Source: an uncultured Clostridia bacterium
GTDB taxonomy: Bacteria > Bacillota > Clostridia > Christensenellales > Borkfalkiaceae
DNA length: 64,000 nucleotides
Direction of reading: 5' to 3'
NCBI GenBank assembly: GCA_944346885.1
Contig: CALVMR010000016.1
Span: forward strand, 1-64,000
Part shown: piece by piece, positions 58,681-64,000 of the stretch
Layout of the letters: every line of letters begins with the position of its first letter
Position numbering within the stretch: the first letter of the stretch is position 1
Program-made: the position numbers and the translations under genes
Notes under the pieces: model-generated
What the model was told of the DNA's origin: nothing
Databases searched by the model: none
What the model saw: the letters and a program-made list of their open reading frames with translations, nothing else

Positions 58681-59106
58681 TCACGCACCTGCCGAGCCGC
58701 CCGTATCCTCCGCCAACTGCTGCGCCAGCGCCACCAGCGCCGTCATGTACGCATCGTAATCCGCATAATACTCGCTGCTGAAAACCGCATCCTGCTCTTC
58801 GCAAAAGGCGGGATACTCCTCGGAAAGCAGCAGCTCCGTTCCGAGCCGCGCCGTCTCCGAAAAGTCCTCCGCCGATTCCGAAACGGAAAATTTGCGTTCG
58901 ACCGCCTTGGCAAGATCGGCGATCTCCCCGCTCTGTTCGTAACAGGCGACCGAATACGCCGCCGCGGCGCGCCGCATGCCGAGCGAATCGGTGAGCGTGA
59001 CCATTACGGAAGGCGCCCACAAACTGCACGCGCCGACAAAGAGCAGCAGCGCCGCAAGGATAAAGGCAAGCGTTGCCGCCGCCGTTTTTGCGATCAATTT
59101 ACCCAC
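58681..59106 (-). CDS. Small membrane-anchored protein of unknown family
   Basis: A 141-residue protein. One N-terminal membrane segment (TLAFILAALLLFVGACSLWA) with a Cys at its end, then a helical, acidic exported domain (VERKFSVSESAEDFSETARLG). The LLLFVGACS context resembles a lipobox, so it might be a lipoprotein. Start is GTG (59106); no better in-frame start is present. Its own promoter lies upstream. I do not recognise the family. Confidence 0.62.
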   Translation of the reverse strand: MGKLIAKTAAATLAFILAALLLFVGACSLWAPSVMVTLTDSLGMRRAAAAYSVACYEQSGEIADLAKAVERKFSVSESAEDFSETARLGTELLLSEEYPAFCEEQDAVFSSEYYADYDAYMTALVALAQQLAEDTGGSAGA

Positions 59107-59160
59107 CCGATCGGTACGCGCCGAGCCGCCCCGGCACTCCTCCGCATTTGTATTTAAGCT

Positions 59161-59189
59161 ATTTTATCATACGCGCAAAAAAAATGCAA
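59161..59189 (-). promoter_or_regulatory. Promoter of the 141-residue membrane protein
   Basis: Minus strand TTGCAT (59184-59189), 17-nt spacer, extended -10 TGA-TAAAAT (59161-59166). Confidence 0.75.
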
Positions 59190-59284
59190 CCTTATTGCGG
59201 AAAATAATTTTTGCGGCAAGGCATTTTCACACGCGGCGCACAATAAAAATAAAAGCAAGAGAACGAATTTCGGAAGGTGATGCA

Positions 59285-59968
59285 ATGAAAAAGCGAATCT
59301 TTGCGGCGCTCGCCGCGGTATGCACGCTTGCCGCGGGCGCCATGCTGTTTGCCGGATGCGGCGGCGCTCCAAACCTGAAAGATTATGTATCCGAGTACCG
59401 GAGCAATCTTTACGAGGGCAGCGAAGGGGAATACAGCGTGTTTGCGACCTTTTCCACCCGCGAATACCCGTACCTCGCGGACGGGAACGTCGGCGATATG
59501 ACGACGCTGTTTGAAGTTGCCCTGACCGCCGCAGACAACACAAAGACGTACGAGGCGGTGTTCACGAGCAACGGAACGCAGTACACGGCGCAGCTGAACT
59601 TTGACAGCGTGCGCATGGCGCACACATGGTCGCAATCTATCCCCGAACCGCAGGAAACGGAGCTTGTTTTCACCGTGCGCGACGCAGACGACGCGGAGGA
59701 CGCCGGCGTGGCGGTAACCGCCGCAAGCAAGCGCGGCGCCGACGTGCTGCCGCTGGACGCGCTGCTCGAAAAGGCGTCCGCGGCGGAACCGGAACGCTTT
59801 AACGCGCTGACCGACGGCAAGCTGTTTGCAGGCGAATTGTACGTGCGGCTGCTGGCGGGAGACGAGGGCTGCCTCTACTACATCGGCTTGACCGACCGCG
59901 GCGGCAAAACATTTGCCATGCTCGCCGACGCGCAGACGGGCACGATCCTCGCCACGCACGAAGACTGA
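59285..59968 (+). CDS. Predicted lipoprotein
   Basis: A 227-residue exported protein. The signal peptide MKKRIFAALAAVCTLAAGAM ends in a lipobox LFAGC, so Cys24 would be lipidated. The rest is beta-rich (EYSVFATFSTREYPYLADG, AQLNFDSVRMAHTWSQ) without a family I recognise. SD GGAAGGTGA. Faces hemW, with which it shares a terminator. Stop TGA. Confidence 0.78.
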   Translation: MKKRIFAALAAVCTLAAGAMLFAGCGGAPNLKDYVSEYRSNLYEGSEGEYSVFATFSTREYPYLADGNVGDMTTLFEVALTAADNTKTYEAVFTSNGTQYTAQLNFDSVRMAHTWSQSIPEPQETELVFTVRDADDAEDAGVAVTAASKRGADVLPLDALLEKASAAEPERFNALTDGKLFAGELYVRLLAGDEGCLYYIGLTDRGGKTFAMLADAQTGTILATHED

Positions 59969-60097
59969 GCACTGCATGTTTTGCTGCCAAAACTTTACCC
60001 GCCGAAATGTTGCACCGTAAATTTTGCAGCGTAAATTTTACGGCGAAATTGCAGCGGCGAAAATTTTGCAGGCGTCGAAAACGCAGCGGCGCGTTAG

Positions 60098-60131
60098 AAA
60101 AAAGGCGGGGTTCCAACACCGCGCCTTTTTT
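60098..60131. terminator. Bidirectional terminator
   Basis: Arms 60098-60111 and 60118-60131 pair with one mismatch and include A6 and T6 ends. It separates the lipoprotein gene (plus) and hemW (minus). The sequence before it (60000-60090) contains several short GTAAATTTTGCAGC-like repeats. Confidence 0.85.
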
Positions 60132-60162
60132 GGTTTTTATGCCGTTTATGCCGCACATAGTA

Positions 60163-61368
60163 CTATGCATTCTGCAAAAAATCCACGAGAATATGGTTTT
60201 GCACGAAGAGATACTCCTCTTTTATCCGAATGCAGCCATCCTCCGTCTGTTCCAAGAAAGGTGCGTTTTTTTGCAGCGGCGCGGAAAAATCCTGTAAAAG
60301 ATCCGCGCCGAATTCGGCGGCATACGCCTTTAAGGAGAGCCCCTCCTCGGTACGAAGCGCCAGCATGACGCGCTCAAACTTCGCATCCTGCGGCGTGGTC
60401 CGCTCGTCGTCTACAACGGGATAATGATCGGTGAGGATACATTTGATGTAATCGTCAAGATCGCGCGTGTTCGTAAATCGGCGCTCCGCGATAAAGGAGC
60501 TGGCAGCCACCCCGAAGCCGATGTATTCTCCCCTTTGCCAATAATTGCGGTTGTGCCGCGAAGCGAACCCTGCCTTTGCGAAATTTGAAACTTCGTACCG
60601 ATAAAAGCCGCGTTCCGCCAACGCCGCGCGCCCGCAGTTGTACAGCGCGGCTACTTCGTCCTCGTCCGGAAGGTCGCCGTTAAGGTAGTCTCCGTACATG
60701 GGCGTGCCGTCCTCCGGCGTCAACGCATACATCGAAACGTGCCGCGCCCCGCTCTCCGCCGCAAGGGAGACCGCCTCTTTTACGTCGGCAGCCGTCTGCC
60801 CCTTTAACCCGATCATGATATCGGCATTGAAATTTTTTCCGCGCAGCAACGCAGCCGCGCGGCGGAACCCGCTTACCGTATGCGCCCGCCCCAGCTCTTG
60901 CAGCAATACGTCCGACGCCGCCTGCATCCCGACCGAAAACCGATTTATGCCCGCCGCCGTGTACACCGCAAGTTTTTCCGCCGTAACGCTCTCCGGGTTC
61001 AGCTCCACCGTGATCTCCGCGTCCGGCGTGACCGCATACAGCTCCCGAAGCCTGCGCACCGCCCCCGCGATCCATTTTGCGTCGATCACCGAAGGCGTAC
61101 CGCCGCCGAAATAGACGGAGGCAAATTTTCTGCCGTGCAGTTCTTCGGCGCGCAGCTTCATCTCCTTGTAGACGCACGCCATGTACGCTTCGGCAAGCCC
61201 GATCTTTTCGGGATAAGAAGTAAAATCGCAGTAGCGGCATTTCGATCTGCAAAACGGAACGTGCACATAGATCCCGCACCGCTGCTCTTTCGGCAAGGAA
61301 AGTTCGCGCCGCCTTTCCACGGGCGAGACCGCCGTATTTTCCGATTTTTCACCGATTATGTTACACAT
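60163..61368 (-). CDS. hemW: HemW-like radical SAM protein
   Basis: A 401-residue radical SAM protein. The iron-sulfur motif is CRSKCRYCDF near residues 38-47; IYVHVPFCRSK before it and YFGGGTPSVID after it are HemW/HemN signatures. GINRFSVGMQAASDVLLQELGR and NRNYWQRGEYIGFGVAASS are typical HemW blocks. HemW is a heme chaperone rather than a coproporphyrinogen oxidase in characterised cases. The start is the ATG at 61368, since no other ATG precedes the motif. Stop is TAG (60163-60165). The start and stop both lie in AGTACTATG motifs. Confidence 0.92.
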   Translation of the reverse strand: MCNIIGEKSENTAVSPVERRRELSLPKEQRCGIYVHVPFCRSKCRYCDFTSYPEKIGLAEAYMACVYKEMKLRAEELHGRKFASVYFGGGTPSVIDAKWIAGAVRRLRELYAVTPDAEITVELNPESVTAEKLAVYTAAGINRFSVGMQAASDVLLQELGRAHTVSGFRRAAALLRGKNFNADIMIGLKGQTAADVKEAVSLAAESGARHVSMYALTPEDGTPMYGDYLNGDLPDEDEVAALYNCGRAALAERGFYRYEVSNFAKAGFASRHNRNYWQRGEYIGFGVAASSFIAERRFTNTRDLDDYIKCILTDHYPVVDDERTTPQDAKFERVMLALRTEEGLSLKAYAAEFGADLLQDFSAPLQKNAPFLEQTEDGCIRIKEEYLFVQNHILVDFLQNA

Positions 61369-61395
61369 AGTACTCTTCAAATTACCGATTCTTGC

Positions 61396-61716
61396 TCATT
61401 CAAAGCAAAAACCGTACTTATGCAGGTCAACAAAATAGAGACCTTCCCGTTCGCAGACCGCAACGCCTTCGCGCGAAAGAAGCTCTTTTTGCACGCCCGC
61501 GCCGCCGAAGGCAAATGCGGGAGCCAAGCGCCCCTCGCGGTTGACCACGCGGTGGCACGGGATCACGCCGGGCTGCGGGTTCACGTGCAGCGCATACCCC
61601 ACCGCACGGGAAGAACGCGGAGCGCCGCACAGGCGCGCGATCTGCCCGTAAGTCGCCACTTTTCCGCAGGGAATGCGGCAAACCGCTTCGTACACGCGCT
61701 CGAAAAACGTTTGCAT
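61396..61716 (-). CDS. MGMT-family (Ogt-like) protein
   Basis: A 106-residue protein equivalent to the C-terminal DNA-binding domain of O6-alkylguanine-DNA methyltransferase. CGKVATYGQIARLCGAPRSSRAVGYAL and the active-site motif VIPCHRVVNREG are intact, so unlike ATL proteins (PWHR) the acceptor Cys is present. The N-terminal domain is missing, as in many short bacterial members. It may repair or flag alkylated guanines. SD AAGGAGG. Between hemW and lepA, same strand. Confidence 0.9.
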   Translation of the reverse strand: MQTFFERVYEAVCRIPCGKVATYGQIARLCGAPRSSRAVGYALHVNPQPGVIPCHRVVNREGRLAPAFAFGGAGVQKELLSREGVAVCEREGLYFVDLHKYGFCFE

Positions 61717-61737
61717 ACCCCCTCCTTTTCGGATACG

Positions 61738-61800
61738 CCGCCCGTGCGGCGGCTATCTTTTTGTTTGCCCCCGCCCGTGCGGCGGCATTATTTTTGTTTG
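61738..61800. repeat. 30-bp direct repeat straddling the lepA stop
   Basis: 61771-61800 (containing the lepA stop at 61788-61790) is repeated at 61738-61767, period 33 bp, with 4 differences clustered in the middle. Parallel to the repeat at the ATPase stop. Confidence 0.8.
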
Positions 61801-63599
61801 TTCGTTTTTAAAATCGACATAAACACTTCGGAAGGCACCTCGACCGAGCCTATGCTGCGCATGCGCTTTTTGCCCTCCTTTTGCTTTTCCAACAATTTCT
61901 TTTTGCGGGTGATATCGCCGCCGTAACACTTGGCAAGCACGTCCTTGCGCACCGCCTTCACCGTCTCTCTGGCGATGATCTTGCCGCCGACCGCCGCTTG
62001 GATGGGGATCTCGAACAGCTGGCGCGGGATCGCCTCCTTTAAATTTTCGGCAAGCTCTCTGCCGCGCGGATACGCGCGGTCTTTATGCACGATCATGGAG
62101 AGCGCGTCGCATACGTCGCCGTTGAGCAAAATATCCAGCTTGACAAGCTCGCTCCGTTCATAGCCGACCAACTCGTAATCAAAGCTGGCATACCCGCGGG
62201 TGCGCGACTTCAACCCGTCAAAAAAGTCATAGATGATCTCGTTGAGCGGCAAGCGGTACAAGAGGCGCACGCGCTTTTCGTCGATATAGGTCATATCCTT
62301 GAACACGCCCCTCTTATCCTGGCACAGCTCCATGATGGCGCCGATGTATTCGGGCGGGGTATACACTTCCGCCTTGACGACGGGCTCCTCCATCCATTCG
62401 ATATCCGCAGGGTCGGGCAGGTGCGAAGGATTGTCTACATAAAACTCTTCCCCGTCCGTTTTGTGCACGCGGTAAGAAACGGAGGGCGCCGTCGTGATGA
62501 TATCCAGCCCGAACTCCCGTTCGATGCGCTCTTGAATGATCTCCATGTGCAGCAGCCCCAAAAAGCCGCAGCGGAACCCGAAGCCGAGCGCCACGGAGGT
62601 GTCCGGTTCAAAGATGAGCGAGGCGTCGTTGAGTTGCAACTTCAACAACGCGTCTTTCAGGTCGTTGAACTTACTCCCGTCCAAAGGATAAATGCCGCAG
62701 AACACAACGGGCTGCACTTTTTTATAGCCGGGTAGCGGTTCGGCGGCAGGCTTGCGCGCGTCGGTGAGCGTATCGCCCACGGCAACGTCTTGAATGCTTT
62801 TGATGCTCGCCGCCACATACCCCACTTCGCCCGCGTTCAAACTGTCTTTGGGCAGAAGCTTCGGGTTAAAGGTGCCCACTTCGGTCACCTCGTACTGCTT
62901 GTCCGAGCGGAAAGTCCGGATCAGATCCCCCACCCGCACGCTGCCGTCCTTGATCCGCACAAAGAGGATGACCCCTTTATAGTTGTCGTAATAACTGTCA
63001 AAGATCAGCGCTTTGAGCGGCGCTTCGGTATCCCCCTTGGGCGCGGGGATCTTTGCCACGATCTGTTCGAGGATGGCGCCGATGTTCGTGCCCTCCTTGG
63101 CGGAAACGCAAGGCGCATCGGAAGCGTCTAACCCGATCACCTCCTCGATCTCCCGCCTCGTCCCCTCCGGGTCGGCGGAAGGGAGGTCGATCTTGTTGAT
63201 GACGGGCACGATCTCCAAATCGTTTTCCAGCGCCAAATACACGTTTGCCAGCGTCTGCGCTTCGATGCCCTGGGTCGCGTCCACCACGAGGATCGCCCCT
63301 TCGCACGCGGCAAGCGAGCGGGAAACTTCATAAGTGACGTCCACATGCCCCGGCGTGTCGATGAGGTTGAACTCGTATTCGCACCCGTCCGCCGCGGTAT
63401 AGTACATGCGCACGGGGGTAAGTTTGATGGTGATGCCGCGCTCTCGCTCCAAGTCCATCGAATCGAGCAACTGGTTTTCCATGTCTCGCGCGGAAACCTG
63501 CCCCGTAAGCTCCATCAACCGGTCCGCGATCGTGCTCTTGCCGTGATCGATGTGCGCGATGATGCAAAAATTCCGAATGTATTTGTTTGCCTGCGCCAT
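61788..63599 (-). CDS. lepA: Elongation factor 4 (LepA)
   Basis: A 603-residue translational GTPase. G1 [15 protein letters not shown]2 [10 protein letters not shown]3 [13 protein letters not shown]4 [10 protein letters not shown]; the LepA-specific C-terminal domain has [36 protein letters not shown] in part. It acts on ribosomes, with proposed roles in initiation or back-translocation. The start at 63599 has GGAG 8 nt away; a 19-residue extension lies over the promoter. In many Firmicutes lepA is next to hemW, as here. Confidence 0.97.
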   Translation of the reverse strand: MAQANKYIRNFCIIAHIDHGKSTIADRLMELTGQVSARDMENQLLDSMDLERERGITIKLTPVRMYYTAADGCEYEFNLIDTPGHVDVTYEVSRSLAACEGAILVVDATQGIEAQTLANVYLALENDLEIVPVINKIDLPSADPEGTRREIEEVIGLDASDAPCVSAKEGTNIGAILEQIVAKIPAPKGDTEAPLKALIFDSYYDNYKGVILFVRIKDGSVRVGDLIRTFRSDKQYEVTEVGTFNPKLLPKDSLNAGEVGYVAASIKSIQDVAVGDTLTDARKPAAEPLPGYKKVQPVVFCGIYPLDGSKFNDLKDALLKLQLNDASLIFEPDTSVALGFGFRCGFLGLLHMEIIQERIEREFGLDIITTAPSVSYRVHKTDGEEFYVDNPSHLPDPADIEWMEEPVVKAEVYTPPEYIGAIMELCQDKRGVFKDMTYIDEKRVRLLYRLPLNEIIYDFFDGLKSRTRGYASFDYELVGYERSELVKLDILLNGDVCDALSMIVHKDRAYPRGRELAENLKEAIPRQLFEIPIQAAVGGKIIARETVKAVRKDVLAKCYGGDITRKKKLLEKQKEGKKRMRSIGSVEVPSEVFMSILKTNKQK

Positions 63600-63627
63600 A
63601 CAACTGCTCCGAAAAAAACTCCATTCT

Positions 63628-63656
63628 ATTATAGTAAAATCCCTGTTTTTTTGCAA
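63628..63656 (-). promoter_or_regulatory. lepA promoter
   Basis: Minus strand TTGCAA (63651-63656), 17-nt spacer, TATAAT (63628-63633). Back-to-back with the plus-strand promoter at 63662-63690; the two -35 boxes are 5 bp apart. Confidence 0.9.
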
Positions 63657-63661
63657 GCGAA

Positions 63662-63690
63662 TTGCAAAACCTTACCGCATGTGTTATAAT
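63662..63690 (+). promoter_or_regulatory. Promoter of the phosphodiesterase gene
   Basis: TTGCAA (63662-63667), 17-nt spacer, TATAAT (63685-63690) with extended -10 TGT. Confidence 0.9.
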
Positions 63691-63721
63691 AGAGAAAACA
63701 AAATGCAAAAGAGGCTTGCTT

Positions 63722-64000
63722 ATGCGTATCCCGAAGAACAGTTTTCTCCGCGGCACCCCCATCGCCCACCGCGGGCTGCACAACGTTGCCGAAGGCGTGC
63801 CCGAAAATTCGTACGCCGCCTTTGAAAAGGCGATCGCGCTCGGCTATGCGATCGAAACGGATGTGCGGCTGACCAAGGACGGCGCGCTTGTGCTCTTCCA
63901 TGACGATAGCATGGAACGGCTGACGGGAGAGAGCGGCGAAGTCCGCGCGCGCACGCTGGAAGAACTGCGGCGCATCCGTCTGCTCGGCGCGGACGAACCC
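63722..64000 (+). CDS. Glycerophosphodiester phosphodiesterase, 3'-truncated by window
   Basis: The first 93 residues of a GDPD-fold enzyme. PIAHRGLHNVAEGVPENSYAAF (His-Arg-Gly catalytic start), YAIETDVRLTKDGALVLFHDD (metal-binding Glu/Asp and catalytic His) and LTGESGEVRARTLEELR fit the UgpQ family, which releases glycerol-3-phosphate from glycerophosphodiesters. SD AGAGG about 7 nt before the ATG. The gene runs off the window, so its length and any fused domains cannot be judged. Confidence 0.9.
   Translation, partial: MRIPKNSFLRGTPIAHRGLHNVAEGVPENSYAAFEKAIALGYAIETDVRLTKDGALVLFHDDSMERLTGESGEVRARTLEELRRIRLLGADEP

Overview
The window is a GC-rich stretch of bacterial chromosome. It shows no rRNA, tRNA, CRISPR array, prophage or insertion sequence. 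The organism is most likely a member of the Bacillota, class Clostridia: it carries the sporulation genes yabP, yabQ and ytxC, a DivIC-type septum protein, CdaA-type c-di-AMP synthesis, an LTA-synthase-like enzyme, a thrS T-box and an L20-type infC-rpmI-rplT leader. Promoters are of the housekeeping TTGACA-17-TATAAT kind, many with an extended -10. A placement in an uncultured gut lineage near Christensenellales is only a guess from style.

Layout, left to right. 1-3 kb: two flavoproteins (minus). 3-4 kb: a membrane-anchored DUF1508 protein (plus), convergent with serS. 5.7-8.6 kb: a P-type cation ATPase with a long Lys/Ala-rich N-terminus. 8.8-13 kb: metE-metF and a convergent MtaR/CpsY-like LysR regulator; a MET-box-like palindrome sits where such a regulator would bind in front of metE. 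13-17.7 kb: gyrB-gyrA; GyrA carries Leu at the Ser83 quinolone position. 18-21 kb: a 48-50 residue zinc-ribbon protein, an M50-like membrane protease, Ppx/GppA, divIC, yabQ and yabP. 21-24.7 kb: typA, a metallo-beta-lactamase-fold protein and a DUF5011-like protein. 25-29.3 kb: proA, yebC, a SpoU-type rRNA methyltransferase whose frame breaks exactly at an A AAA AAG slippery heptamer, then rplT, rpmI and infC (AUU start) behind an attenuated leader. 29.3-32.4 kb: thrS with a T-box, and ytxC. 32.5-35.4 kb: a PLDc_N-like membrane protein and leuS, which is interrupted by an in-frame TAG. 35.5-44.8 kb: one long minus-strand run (comEC, holA, cdaA, a 39-residue CdaR-like stub, a DUF1015 gene, lysC, an LTA-synthase-like gene), several of them overlapping at ATGA. 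44.8-53.8 kb: an 1888-residue DUF4011/SF1 helicase with a degenerate nuclease domain, a HAD phosphatase and a HelD-like helicase. 53.9-58.6 kb: a P-loop kinase, a GATase-less GuaA paralogue, full-length guaA, and guaB. 58.7-64 kb: a small membrane protein, a lipoprotein, hemW, an MGMT-family gene, lepA, and the start of a glycerophosphodiester phosphodiesterase at the right edge.

Most of this is housekeeping. The points that deserve a second look are the leuS amber codon, the slippery-site methyltransferase, the CdaR stub coupled to cdaA, the adjacent GuaA paralogues, the apparent MtaR-MET-box circuit, the GyrA Leu98 substitution, and two places where a local duplication straddles a stop codon. 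TAG is also used as an ordinary stop here (comEC, hemW, the CdaR stub), so the leuS TAG is not simple genome-wide recoding.
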